DNA of 64,000 nt. It comes from Uruburuella suis. GTDB taxonomy: Bacteria; Pseudomonadota; Gammaproteobacteria; Burkholderiales; Neisseriaceae. Numbering within the stretch: the first letter of the stretch is position 1; each line of letters opens with the position of its first letter. The notes below the pieces were generated by a model that was not told where the DNA came from, made no database searches, and worked only from the letters and a program-made list of their open reading frames with translations. Made by a program: the position numbers and the translations under genes. The DNA lies in assembly GCF_004341385.1 (NCBI RefSeq), contig NZ_SLXE01000007.1:32080-96079 (forward strand). The letters run 5' to 3'. Shown here piece after piece: positions 33,651-42,274 of this stretch.

Positions 33651-35441
33651 ATGCAACTGGACATCGACCGTTTAATCGCTTATTTCGGCGGCGTGAATGC
33701 GCTGGCCGAGGCGCTCAAGCAGCAAGACCCGCAGCATGCGGCCAGCACGGCGGCTATTTATAAATGGCGCACGCGCGGCTCGCTGCCGCTCAATCAGCTG
33801 CAAAAGCTGACGGCGCTGGCCGAAGCGCAAGGCCGGCCGCTGGATTTGAATGCTTTTATGCAGCAACAAACCACTCTGGAGAAACAAAACATGCCCAAAG
33901 ATAATCGCGTTATCATATTCGACACCACGCTGCGCGACGGCGAGCAATCGCCCGGTGCCGCCATGACCAAAGAAGAAAAAATCCGCATTGCGCGCCAATT
34001 GGAAAAGCTGGGCGTGGATGTGATTGAAGCGGGCTTTGCTGCGGCCAGCCCGGGTGATTTCGAAGCAATCAACGAAATCGCCAAAACGCTTACCCGCGCC
34101 ACTGTGTGCTCGCTCAGCCGCGCCATGGAGCGCGATATCCGCGCCGCCGGCGAAGCGGTGGCACCTGCCGCCAAGCGCCGCATCCACACTTTTATCGCCA
34201 CCAGCCCCATCCATATGGAGCACAAGCTGAAAATGAAGCCCAAGCAGGTGATTGAATCGGCGGTGAAAGCGGTGAAAATCGCCAAGGAATACACCGATGA
34301 TGTGGAATTTTCCTGCGAAGATGCGCTGCGCTCGGAAATCGGCTTTTTGGCTGAAATCTGCGGCGCGGTGATTGAAGCCGGCGCCACCACCATCAATATT
34401 CCCGACACCGTGGGCTATTCGGTGCCGCACCGCACCGAAGCCTTTTTCCGCGAGCTGATTGCGAAAACGCCGGGCGGCGACAAAGTGGTATGGTCGGCGC
34501 ATTGCCACAACGATTTGGGCTTGGCTGTGGGCAACTCGCTGGCTGCCGTGCTCGGCGGCGCGCGCCAAGTGGAATGCACCATTAACGGTTTGGGCGAGCG
34601 CGCGGGCAATGCCAGCTTGGAAGAAATCGTGATGACGTTTAAAACCCGCCACGATGTGTTCGGCCTCGAAACCGGCGTGGACACCACCCAGATTGTGCCC
34701 ACTTCCAAGCTCGTGTCTACCGTTACCGGCTATCCGGTGCAGCCCAATAAAGCCATTGTGGGCGCCAATGCATTTGCACACGAATCGGGCATTCACCAAG
34801 ACGGTGTGCTCAAACACCGCGAAACTTATGAAATCATGTCGGCTGAGAGCGTGGGCTGGGCCGCCAACCGCTTGAGCTTGGGCAAGCTTTCCGGCCGCAA
34901 TGCCTTTAAAACCAAGCTTGCCGATTTGGGCATCGAATTGGAGAGCGAAGAAGCGCTCAATGCCGCTTTTGCCCGCTTTAAAGAATTGGCCGACAAAAAA
35001 CGCGAAATTTTCGATGAAGATTTGCACGCGCTGGTGTCGGATGAAATGGTGAATTTGTCGCAAGACAACTATAAATTCATCTCGCAAAAAATCAGCACCG
35101 AAACCGGTGAATTGCCGGCGGCTGAAGTGGTGTTCAGCGTGGGCGGCGTGGAGCACCGCGCTAGTGCCAACGGCTCGGGCCCGGTGGATGCGATTTTTAA
35201 AGCCATCGAGAGCGTGGCCGATAGCGGCGCCGTGTTGCAGATTTATTCGGTGAACGCCGTCACCGAGGGCACAGAGAGCCAGGGCGAAACCACCGTGCGC
35301 CTGGCGCGAGGCGGCCGCGTGGTGAACGGGCAGGGCGCAGATACCGATGTGTTGGTGGCCACTGCCAAAGCCTATCTTTCTGCTTTGAGCAAGCTGGAAT
35401 TCGGCACCGAAAAATTGAAAGCGCAAGGAAGCGGGATTTAA
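33651..35441 (+). CDS. leuA: 2-isopropylmalate synthase with in-frame N-terminal HTH-like extension
   Basis: LeuA condenses acetyl-CoA with 2-ketoisovalerate, the first committed step of leucine synthesis. From 33891 (MPKDNRVIIFDTTLRDGEQ, preceded by GGAGA) the protein has the usual 516 residues: metal-binding TIM barrel with DTTLRDGEQ and HCHNDLGLAV, the GERAGNASLEE loop, and the C-terminal leucine-sensing domain. The frame is open for 80 more codons to an ATG at 33651 behind AAGG, adding a segment with a Cro-like helix-turn-helix pattern (VNALAEALK ... AAIYKWRTRGSLP). The only promoter seen is upstream of 33651, so the extension is transcribed. It may be translated as an HTH-LeuA fusion, from two starts, or both. 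Catalytic identity is certain; the start is not. Confidence 0.93.
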   Translation: MQLDIDRLIAYFGGVNALAEALKQQDPQHAASTAAIYKWRTRGSLPLNQLQKLTALAEAQGRPLDLNAFMQQQTTLEKQNMPKDNRVIIFDTTLRDGEQSPGAAMTKEEKIRIARQLEKLGVDVIEAGFAAASPGDFEAINEIAKTLTRATVCSLSRAMERDIRAAGEAVAPAAKRRIHTFIATSPIHMEHKLKMKPKQVIESAVKAVKIAKEYTDDVEFSCEDALRSEIGFLAEICGAVIEAGATTINIPDTVGYSVPHRTEAFFRELIAKTPGGDKVVWSAHCHNDLGLAVGNSLAAVLGGARQVECTINGLGERAGNASLEEIVMTFKTRHDVFGLETGVDTTQIVPTSKLVSTVTGYPVQPNKAIVGANAFAHESGIHQDGVLKHRETYEIMSAESVGWAANRLSLGKLSGRNAFKTKLADLGIELESEEALNAAFARFKELADKKREIFDEDLHALVSDEMVNLSQDNYKFISQKISTETGELPAAEVVFSVGGVEHRASANGSGPVDAIFKAIESVADSGAVLQIYSVNAVTEGTESQGETTVRLARGGRVVNGQGADTDVLVATAKAYLSALSKLEFGTEKLKAQGSGI

Positions 35442-35457
35442 TTGTTGTTGCTGAATC

Positions 35458-35492
35458 AAAGGCCGTCTGAAATTTTTTCAGACGGCCTTTTT
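35458..35492 (+). terminator. Inverted DUS pair, terminator of leuA
   Basis: Opposed DUS with a short loop, followed by T-rich sequence. Confidence 0.8.
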
Positions 35493-35769
35493 TCATGCGT
35501 ATAGTGAAATGCAAGAAAAAGTGACACAAAACTATGCACTATAACGGAGTAGATTGGATTGATAAACCCAAGGTTTCAGACGGCTTGTGGATTTGTTGGG
35601 TTTACAACCCAACCTACCCGCTTTTTCAGACGGCCTTTTTTCATGCGCATAGTGAAATGCAAGAAAAAGTGACACGAAACTGTATTTTGCAACGGCGTAG
35701 ATTGGATTGATAAACCCAAGGTTTCAGACGGATTGTGGATTTATTGGGTTTTCAACCCAACCTACCCGC
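35474..35769. repeat. Tandem duplication of a partial family B element
   Basis: A unit of about 148 bp occurs twice head to tail (35474-35621 and 35622-35769). It contains the right half of the leuA DUS hairpin, a family B left end (ATAGTGAAATGCAAG at 35501 and 35649) and the B core; the B right end is missing from both. Divergence between copies is about 10 percent. Confidence 0.75.
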
Positions 35770-35813
35770 AATATCAAAGGCCGTCTGAAATTTCAGACGG
35801 CCTTTGATATTGC
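35768..35813. terminator. Perfect 46-bp palindrome after eda
   Basis: Two DUS meet with no loop and have arms extended by GCAATATCAAA on both sides, giving 23-bp perfect arms. It ends eda and marks the end of the B duplication. Confidence 0.8.
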
Positions 35814-35818
35814 GGTGT

Positions 35819-36436
35819 TTACAGCGCGGATGCTTCTTTGGCCAGCTTGGTGATGGCGGCCCAATCTTTGTTTTGCACGGCTTCTTTGGGGGTGAGCCAT
35901 GAGCCGCCTACGCACAATACGTTGGGCAGGGCCAAGTATTCAGGCGCGGTTTCGAGGCTGATGCCGCCGGTGGGGCAGAAGCGCACGTCGGCAAAGGGGC
36001 CGTAGAGGGCTTTGAGCATGGCTTTGCCGCCCACCACTTCGGCGGGGAAAAGTTTCATGGTGTTAATGCCGTGCTCCAGCGCCAGCATCAGCTCGCCAGG
36101 AGTGGCAATGCCGGGAATCACGGCGATGCTGCTTTTTTCTGCGGCTTTGGCGAAATTGATGTTGAAGCCGGGGCTGATGGCAAAGACAGCGCCTGCATCG
36201 GTGACGGCTTTGAGTTGCTCGCCGTTGGTTACGGTGCCGGCGCCGACAATGGCATTGGGCACTTCTTTTTTGATTTGGCGGATGGCTTCGAGGCCGGCGG
36301 CGGTGCGCAAGGTGATTTCCAAGGTGGGAATGCCGCCTTCAACAAGGGCGTGCGCCAAATCTACGGCGGTTGAAAGATCGTCGATGGCGATAACGGGCAC
36401 AACTTTGCCGGCGGTGAGGATTTCGCGTGGGGTCAT
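35819..36436 (-). CDS. eda: KDPG / 4-hydroxy-2-oxoglutarate aldolase
   Basis: Eda splits 2-keto-3-deoxy-6-phosphogluconate to pyruvate and glyceraldehyde-3-phosphate, the last Entner-Doudoroff step. The 205-residue TIM barrel has Glu40 (TLEITLRT) and the Schiff-base Lys128 in TMKLFPAE, plus VGAGTV and the phosphate-binding CPTGGIS. The start at 36436 has GGAGA upstream. It is downstream of edd on the same strand with a DUS hairpin in the 78-bp gap, so read-through may set their ratio. Confidence 0.96.
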   Translation of the reverse strand: MTPREILTAGKVVPVIAIDDLSTAVDLAHALVEGGIPTLEITLRTAAGLEAIRQIKKEVPNAIVGAGTVTNGEQLKAVTDAGAVFAISPGFNINFAKAAEKSSIAVIPGIATPGELMLALEHGINTMKLFPAEVVGGKAMLKALYGPFADVRFCPTGGISLETAPEYLALPNVLCVGGSWLTPKEAVQNKDWAAITKLAKEASAL

Positions 36437-36471
36437 GAGGTTCTCCAATGTAAAAAAATAATGCGGGTGGG

Positions 36472-36512
36472 TTTCAGACGGCCTGTTCATCATAAAAGGC
36501 CGTCTGAAAAAG
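36472..36512 (-). terminator. Inverted DUS pair between edd and eda
   Basis: Opposed DUS with an AT-rich loop of about 12 nt just after the edd stop. Confidence 0.65.
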
Positions 36513-36514
36513 GT

Positions 36515-38350
36515 TTAGGCAAAGTCGCCACCGAAGCTCATGGCACCGGTTTCGGCGCTGCTGCTGAGACTGCGGAAGCCGGCGAAAAGCTCGCGGCCGG
36601 TGCCGTGGGCGTTTTTGCGCAAATCGGCATGGGCGTGTTCGCGCGCCAGCCATTCGGCTTCGTTGATCAGCACGTCCAGCTCGCCTTTTTCGGCATCGAA
36701 GCGGATGAGGTCGCCGGTGCGGATTTTGCCGATGGCGCCGCCGAGCAGGGCTTCGGGGCTCATGTGGATGGCGGCGGGCACTTTGCCCGATGCGCCCGAC
36801 ATGCGCCCATCAGTGACCAGCGCCACTTTGAAGCCGCGGCTTTGCAGAATGCTCAGCTGCGGAGTGAGCTTGTGCAATTCGGGCATGCCGTTGGCACGCG
36901 GGCCTTGAAAACGCACCACGGCGATAAAGTCGCGCTCCAATTCGCCGCGGTCGAATGCGGCCAACACATCGCGTTGGTCGTCAAACACAATGGCCGGCGC
37001 TTCAATCACGCGGTGCTCGGGCGCGACGGCGGATACTTTGATGACGCTGCGGCCGATGTTGCCTTTCATCAGGCGCAGGCCGCCATCGGCAGAGAAAGGG
37101 TTGGCGGCGGTGCGGATTACGTTGTCGTCGCCGCTTTGGGCAGCCGCATCGCGCCATTCGAGCTTGCCCTCAATCATAAACGGCTCTTTGGTGTAGGGGC
37201 GCATGCCGTGGCCGACCACGGTGTCGACATCTTCGTGCATCAGGCCGGCATCAAGCAGCTCGCGAATCACGAAAGCGAGGCCGCCGGCTGCGGCGAAATG
37301 GTTGACGTCGGCTTTGCCGTTGGGATACACGCGGGTGAGCAGCGGAATGATGTCGGAAATTTCGTTGAAATCGTCCCAGTTTACGATAATGCCGGCGGCG
37401 CGGGCAAAGGCCACTACGTGCATGGTGTGGTTGGTGGAGCCGCCGGTGGCCATCAGGCCGACAATGGCGTTGACGATCGATTTTTCGCTAACCATTTCGC
37501 CCACCGGCAAAATGGTGTTGTGTCTGACGGCGGTGGCGATGTGGGCGGCGGCGGCGCGGGTGAGCGCTTCGCGCATGGGAGTGTTGGGGTTGACGAAGGC
37601 GGTGTTGGGCATGTGCAAGCCCATCATTTCCATCATCATTTGGTTGGAGTTGGCGGTGCCGTAGAAGGTGCAGGTGCCCGGGCTGTGGTAAGAGGCCATT
37701 TCGCTTTCAAGCAGCGCATCGCGGCCGACTTTGCCCTCGGCAAACAATTGGCGGGTTTTGGCTTTTTCATCATTGGAAATGCCGCTGGTCATCGGGCCTG
37801 CGGGCACGAAAATGGCGGGCAGGTGGCCGAAGCTCAACGCGCCGATCAATAAGCCGGGCACGATTTTGTCGCACACGCCCAAATAAAGGGCGGCATCAAA
37901 CATTTGGTGCGAAAGCGCCACGGCGGTGCTCATGGCAATCACATCGCGCGAAAAGAGCGACAATTCCATGCCGGTGTAGCCTTGGGTGATGCCGTCGCAC
38001 ATGGCGGGCGTGCCGCCGGCAAATTGGGCGGTGGCGCCGTGTTTGAGGGCTTCTTCTTTAATCCAGGTGGGGAAAACCTGCAGCGGTTGGTGGGCGGATA
38101 CCATGTCGTTATAAGCCGACACAATGCCCAGATTGGGGGTTTTCTCTTGCTGCAATTCGATTTTCACCGCGTGAGGCGCGGCGGCAAAAGCGTGTGCCAG
38201 ATTGGTGCAGCCCAATTGGCTGCGCTCAAGGCGGCCGGCATGGTGGGCGGCGCGGATGCGATCCAAATAAGCGGCGCGGGTGGGGCGGCTGCGCTCGATA
38301 ATGCGTTGGGTAACGGCAGCAAGGATGGGGTGGAGGGTGGGCGTGTTCAT
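36515..38350 (-). CDS. edd: Phosphogluconate dehydratase
   Basis: Edd dehydrates 6-phosphogluconate to KDPG, the diagnostic Entner-Doudoroff enzyme. The 611-residue protein belongs to the IlvD/Edd Fe-S dehydratase family: cluster cysteines are expected in CDGITQGYTGME, in GVCDKIVPG and in SPGTCTFYGTANSN. Other marks are IVSAYNDMVSAHQPL and GRMSGASGKVPAA. It is transcribed away from zwf, with a HexR-type operator between them. Confidence 0.96.
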   Translation of the reverse strand: MNTPTLHPILAAVTQRIIERSRPTRAAYLDRIRAAHHAGRLERSQLGCTNLAHAFAAAPHAVKIELQQEKTPNLGIVSAYNDMVSAHQPLQVFPTWIKEEALKHGATAQFAGGTPAMCDGITQGYTGMELSLFSRDVIAMSTAVALSHQMFDAALYLGVCDKIVPGLLIGALSFGHLPAIFVPAGPMTSGISNDEKAKTRQLFAEGKVGRDALLESEMASYHSPGTCTFYGTANSNQMMMEMMGLHMPNTAFVNPNTPMREALTRAAAAHIATAVRHNTILPVGEMVSEKSIVNAIVGLMATGGSTNHTMHVVAFARAAGIIVNWDDFNEISDIIPLLTRVYPNGKADVNHFAAAGGLAFVIRELLDAGLMHEDVDTVVGHGMRPYTKEPFMIEGKLEWRDAAAQSGDDNVIRTAANPFSADGGLRLMKGNIGRSVIKVSAVAPEHRVIEAPAIVFDDQRDVLAAFDRGELERDFIAVVRFQGPRANGMPELHKLTPQLSILQSRGFKVALVTDGRMSGASGKVPAAIHMSPEALLGGAIGKIRTGDLIRFDAEKGELDVLINEAEWLAREHAHADLRKNAHGTGRELFAGFRSLSSSAETGAMSFGGDFA

Positions 38351-38768
38351 TATTGTGTGCCTTTCTGGCTGGATATCGTGAAAGGGCAGGCAGCCAAGGG
38401 GGCAGGCCGTCTGAATGGCTTTTTCTATGGGATGATTATAATACGGATGAATGTTAAATTGTAGTTAAATTACATAACGAAAGTTGAACCAAATCAAACT
38501 TTATTTTGTAGCTTTGTAACATAATAGGCGTGAAAGATGACGTTAGTTTTATCTAAGTCAAATAATTTTCGCGAAACCGCATAGACAAAAGTTGTAGTGG
38601 CGTGTAGGATTGCTACGACTTGCACAGGGCCTGTAGCGATAGGCGGGAATGTGTAAAACCGAATTTAAGTATCTGTAGTTTAATATAAAATCATAATGCC
38701 TAACAGATAAACACACAAAATTTTTATTACGATGGCGCAAGCCGTTCAGATTAGATGGAAGATGAAAA
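38351..38768. promoter_or_regulatory. Divergent edd/zwf control region
   Basis: A gene-free 418-bp interval between divergent genes. It holds a DUS near 38403, a TATAAT at 38436-38441, the HexR-like operator at 38460-38474, and a half-conserved second copy (TGTAGTTTAATATAA, 38674-38688) 81 bp before zwf. Confidence 0.55.
38460..38474. promoter_or_regulatory. HexR operator
   Basis: TGTAGTTAAATTACA fits the published proteobacterial HexR consensus TGTARTWWWAYTACA at every position. hexR itself lies 4 kb away in the same cluster. In known systems HexR releases this site when KDPG binds. Confidence 0.75.
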
Positions 38769-40226
38769 ATGAGTAAACAAGCGAATTTTGATTTGGTGTT
38801 GTTTGGTGCAACCGGCGATTTGGCCATGCGCAAATTGCTGCCCTGCCTTTATCAGGCGCATGCCGCCGGCCTGCTCAACCCCGAAGGGCGTATTTTGGGC
38901 GTGAGCCGCAGCGATTTCACCACTGCGCAATTTCTGCAAAAAGTGGAAAGCGATTCCAAAATCCACATCAAAACCCATTTCAGCGATGAATTGTGGGCTT
39001 CTTTCATTGCCCGCATCCAATATTTAATGGTGGATGCCACCCGCCCCGAAACCTTCAAAGCCTTGGGCGAAGCCGTGGCCGAGCGCCCCGACACTGATAA
39101 TGTGGTGGTGTATCTTTCCACCGCGCCGAAATTCTTCACGCCGATTTGCCAAAACCTGGCCGACATCGGCCTCAACAGCAGCAAAGTGCGCGTGGTGCTG
39201 GAAAAACCGCTGGGCACCGACCTGAAATCTTCGCAAGAAATCAATGCCGCCGTGGGCGCATTCTATCAAGAAGACCAAATCTACCGCATCGACCATTATC
39301 TGGGCAAAGAAGCGCTGCAAAACCTGCTGGCGCTGCGCTTTGCCAACGTGGTGTTTGAGCCTTTGTGGAACAACAAATATGTGAAAAGCGTGCAGCTGAC
39401 CATTGCCGAAGAGCTGGGCGTGGAAGAGCGCGGCGAATTTTACGACATCACCGGCGCCTTGCGCGATATGGTGCAAAACCACTTGATGCAGATGCTGTGT
39501 ATGACGGCTATGGAAGCGCCGGCGAGCCTCGATGCCGATGCCGTGCGCGATGAAAAACTCAAAGTGGTGAAATCGCTCAAGCCGCTCACTTCGGCTGATG
39601 TGGATGAAAATGTGGTGCGCGGCCAATATATTGCCGGCGAAAAAGAAGGCAAAGCCTTGGCAGGCTATTTGAATGAGCACCAAGTGCCCGCCGGCAGCCA
39701 CACCGAAACCTATGTGGCGATTAAAGCCGAAATCGACAACGCGCGCTGGGCGGGTGTGCCTTTTTATCTGCGCACCGGCAAACGCATGGCCGGCAAAGTG
39801 GCCGAAATCGTGTTGAATTTCCGCGATTTGGACAGCCATATTTTCGAGGGCAGCCATGCCGCGCCCAACCGCTTGGTGATTGAATTGCAGCCCACCGAAT
39901 CTATCCGCCTCTACACCCAAGTGAAAACCCCGGGCGCGGGCAATCATGTGGAAACGGCCGCGCTGAGCCTGGATTTGGGCAAAGCCGTTGCCGGCCGCCG
40001 CGCCGAAGCTTACGAGCGCCTGCTGCTGGATGTGATCAACGGCAAGCTGGCCTTGTTTAACCGCCGCGACGAATTGGAAGCCGCTTGGGAATGGGTGATG
40101 CCGATTATGGAAAATTGGGCGCAAAGCTCGACACCGCCGCATGGCTATGCCGCCCACAGCTGGGGCCCTGAAGCCGCCCGCGAACTGCTGGCGCGCAACG
40201 GCGATAAATGGCACGAAGCGCAATAA
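38769..40226 (+). CDS. zwf: Glucose-6-phosphate 1-dehydrogenase
   Basis: Zwf oxidises glucose-6-phosphate to 6-phosphogluconolactone with NADP+ or NAD+. The 485-residue protein has the N-terminal coenzyme loop FGATGDLAMRKL (12-23), the active-site signature RIDHYLGKE (~176) and EKPLGTDL before it. First gene of zwf-pgl-glk-hexR-pgi. A DUS hairpin separates it from pgl by 80 bp, but the rest of the set is closely spaced. Confidence 0.97.
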   Translation: MSKQANFDLVLFGATGDLAMRKLLPCLYQAHAAGLLNPEGRILGVSRSDFTTAQFLQKVESDSKIHIKTHFSDELWASFIARIQYLMVDATRPETFKALGEAVAERPDTDNVVVYLSTAPKFFTPICQNLADIGLNSSKVRVVLEKPLGTDLKSSQEINAAVGAFYQEDQIYRIDHYLGKEALQNLLALRFANVVFEPLWNNKYVKSVQLTIAEELGVEERGEFYDITGALRDMVQNHLMQMLCMTAMEAPASLDADAVRDEKLKVVKSLKPLTSADVDENVVRGQYIAGEKEGKALAGYLNEHQVPAGSHTETYVAIKAEIDNARWAGVPFYLRTGKRMAGKVAEIVLNFRDLDSHIFEGSHAAPNRLVIELQPTESIRLYTQVKTPGAGNHVETAALSLDLGKAVAGRRAEAYERLLLDVINGKLALFNRRDELEAAWEWVMPIMENWAQSSTPPHGYAAHSWGPEAARELLARNGDKWHEAQ

Positions 40227-40228
40227 GG

Positions 40229-40278
40229 CTTTCAGACGGCCTTTGGCAATAAATAAAAGAAAAGGCCGTCTGAAAAAA
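40229..40278. terminator. DUS pair between zwf and pgl
   Basis: Opposed DUS about 22 bp apart followed by A-rich sequence. Likely an attenuating hairpin inside the operon rather than its end. Confidence 0.5.
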
Positions 40279-40306
40279 AAGTAAAACCAACCACAAGGAT
40301 TATGCC

Positions 40307-41008
40307 ATGAGCACTCAATGGTATCCGCATGAAAACGCCGCCGCTTCAGCCGCCGCGCTGGCCGATGCCGTGGCTGAAACGCTGCAAGATGCGCTGGATA
40401 AAAAAGGGCAGGCCGTGTTGGCCGTGTCGGGCGGGCGCTCGCCGATTGCTTTTTTTGATGCGCTTTCGCAAAAAGATTTGGATTGGAAAAATATCGGCAT
40501 CACGCTGGTGGACGAGCGCATCGTGCCCACCGATCACGCCGACAGCAACACCGGCCTAGTGCGCGAATATCTGTTGAAAAACAAAGCCGCCGCCGCGCAT
40601 TGGATTCCGATGGTGGCTGATGGCGCTGGTGAGGCCGCGCTGGCCGACAGCGAAAAAGCGGTGGCTTTTGCGCTGCAACATTACCGGCAGCCCGATGCGC
40701 TGGTGCTGGGCATGGGCGGCGACGGCCACACCGCCTCGCTGTTTCCACAGGCACCGCAGCTCGATAAAGGCTTGGATCCGGCCTATGCCGAGCCGCTGCT
40801 GCACACTTCGCCCGTAACGGCGCCGCACGAGCGCATCAGCATGACGCTCGAGGCGGTGGCCGCCACGCCGGCGGTGTTTTTGGCCATACAGGGCGCGGAG
40901 AAAAAAGCCGTATATGAAGCGGCTGCCGCCCAAACCAGTAAAACCTATCCTTTAAGCTTTGTGCTTAACCATAAAAAGGTAACTTGCCATGTCTACTACG
41001 CAAACTAA
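40307..41008 (+). CDS. pgl: 6-phosphogluconolactonase
   Basis: Pgl hydrolyses 6-phosphogluconolactone to 6-phosphogluconate. The 233-residue DevB-type protein (glucosamine-6-phosphate isomerase-like fold) has AVSGGRSPIAFFDAL (~39), VDERIVPTDHADSNTGLVR (~68-86) and LGMGGDGHTASLFP (~128-141). It overlaps glk by 20 bp, so the two are translationally coupled. Confidence 0.95.
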   Translation: MSTQWYPHENAAASAAALADAVAETLQDALDKKGQAVLAVSGGRSPIAFFDALSQKDLDWKNIGITLVDERIVPTDHADSNTGLVREYLLKNKAAAAHWIPMVADGAGEAALADSEKAVAFALQHYRQPDALVLGMGGDGHTASLFPQAPQLDKGLDPAYAEPLLHTSPVTAPHERISMTLEAVAATPAVFLAIQGAEKKAVYEAAAAQTSKTYPLSFVLNHKKVTCHVYYAN

Positions 41009-42059
41009 AGAAACCGTTTCATGGCCGCGCTTGGTGGCCGATATCGGTGGCACCAATGCCCGCTTTGCGCTGGAAACCTCGCCGCAGCAAATCGAAAAAG
41101 TAGAAGTGCTGCCGTGCAACGATTACGACACCGTGGTAGACGCCATTCGCGAATACCTGAGCCGTGTCGGCAATCCGGCCATCAGCCATGCCTCTATCGC
41201 CATTGCCAACCCGATTTTGGGCGACTGGGTGCAGATGACCAACCACCACTGGGCCTTTTCGATTGAAACCACGCGCCAAGCGCTGCATTTGGAAAACCTA
41301 ATTCTGCTCAACGACTTCACCGCGCAAGCCTTGGCGATTACCAAGATGCCGAAAGAAGAGCTGGTGCAGATCGGCGGCTTCAAAAAAGTGCCCGATGCGC
41401 CCAAAGCGGTGATCGGCCCGGGCACAGGTTTGGGCGTGAGCGGCCTGATTCCGAGCAAATCGGGCTGGGTGCCGCTGGCGGGTGAGGGCGGCCATGTGAG
41501 CTTCGCTCCGTTTGACGATGCCGAAATCATGATTTGGCAATATGCCAAGAAAAAATACGGCCATGTGTCGGCCGAGCGCTTTTTGAGCGGCGCCGGCTTG
41601 GTGCTGATTCACGAAGCTTTGGCCGCGCGTGAAGGGGTGAAGCGCCAAAAACTCACGCCCGCGGAAATCAGTGACCGCGCCCTGAGCGGCTCATCGCCGC
41701 TTTGCCGGCTCACGCTGGATATTTTCTGCGCCATGCTGGGCACGGTGTCGTCCAACCTCGCGCTTACGCTGGGCGCCAGCGGCGGCGTGTATTTGTGCGG
41801 CGGCATTATTCCGCGCTTTATCGATTACTTTAAAAATTCGCCGTTTCGCAACCGCTTTGAGAGCAAAGGCCGCTTCGATGCTTATCTGGCCGCGATTCCG
41901 GTGTATATCGTGTTGAGCAAATATCCGGGCATTTCCGGTGCTGCCGTGGCGCTGGCCAATCATTTGGGTGAGGTGGACGAAATATCGGCCGAGCCGGAAA
42001 AAGAAGCCGCTGCACCGGTGGCTGCCCAAAAAGCAGCAGCCGGCAACGAAAACGCATAA
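40989..42059 (+). CDS. glk: Glucokinase
   Basis: Glk phosphorylates imported glucose with ATP. The 356-residue protein is of the proteobacterial Glk family: RLVADIGGTNARFAL near the N-terminus binds phosphate, LLNDFTAQALAI holds the catalytic aspartate, and GPGTGLGVSGL and LAGEGGHVSFAP follow. A charged Ala/Glu/Lys-rich tail of about 30 residues extends past the usual end. The start lies inside the end of pgl. Confidence 0.95.
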   Translation: MSTTQTKETVSWPRLVADIGGTNARFALETSPQQIEKVEVLPCNDYDTVVDAIREYLSRVGNPAISHASIAIANPILGDWVQMTNHHWAFSIETTRQALHLENLILLNDFTAQALAITKMPKEELVQIGGFKKVPDAPKAVIGPGTGLGVSGLIPSKSGWVPLAGEGGHVSFAPFDDAEIMIWQYAKKKYGHVSAERFLSGAGLVLIHEALAAREGVKRQKLTPAEISDRALSGSSPLCRLTLDIFCAMLGTVSSNLALTLGASGGVYLCGGIIPRFIDYFKNSPFRNRFESKGRFDAYLAAIPVYIVLSKYPGISGAAVALANHLGEVDEISAEPEKEAAAPVAAQKAAAGNENA

Positions 42060-42124
42060 ATGCGTTCAACATTACGCAAACAAACAATAACATCCGATAA
42101 ATAGAGTAGAAACAGGCAGTATGG

Positions 42125-42162
42125 TTTTCAGACGGCCTATCCTCATCAAAAGGCCGTCTGAA
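42125..42162. terminator. Inverted DUS pair after glk
   Basis: Opposed DUS with a loop of about 14 nt, 65 bp past the glk stop. Confidence 0.6.
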
Positions 42163-42223
42163 TACCCTTTCATAAACATGCCGGCAGGCTTGCTGTTTGA
42201 GCAGCGTGCTTATGAAAGGGTAT
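42162..42223. other. Hairpin in the hexR leader
   Basis: A perfect 14-bp inverted repeat (ATACCCTTTCATAA / TTATGAAAGGGTAT) encloses 34 nt and ends 51 bp before the hexR start. No U-run follows. It could be a regulator site, an RNA structure or a decayed element. Confidence 0.5.
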
Positions 42224-42274
42224 AGAAGGCCATGAATCGTTGCCGGTTTGTTTAAAACACAGTCAGGAAACAAG

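Noticed and set aside
33672..35459. 595-codon open frame opposite leuA, nearly as long as leuA
   Set aside because: A mirror frame of a strongly coding gene. The His/Phe-rich, low-complexity translation has no domain and no ribosome-binding site.
36461..37852. 463-codon open frame opposite edd
   Set aside because: The translation is Gly/His/Ala-rich without motifs; edd on the other strand is complete.
39024..40223. 399-codon open frame opposite zwf
   Set aside because: Antisense shadow; composition is typical of mirrored GC-rich codons.
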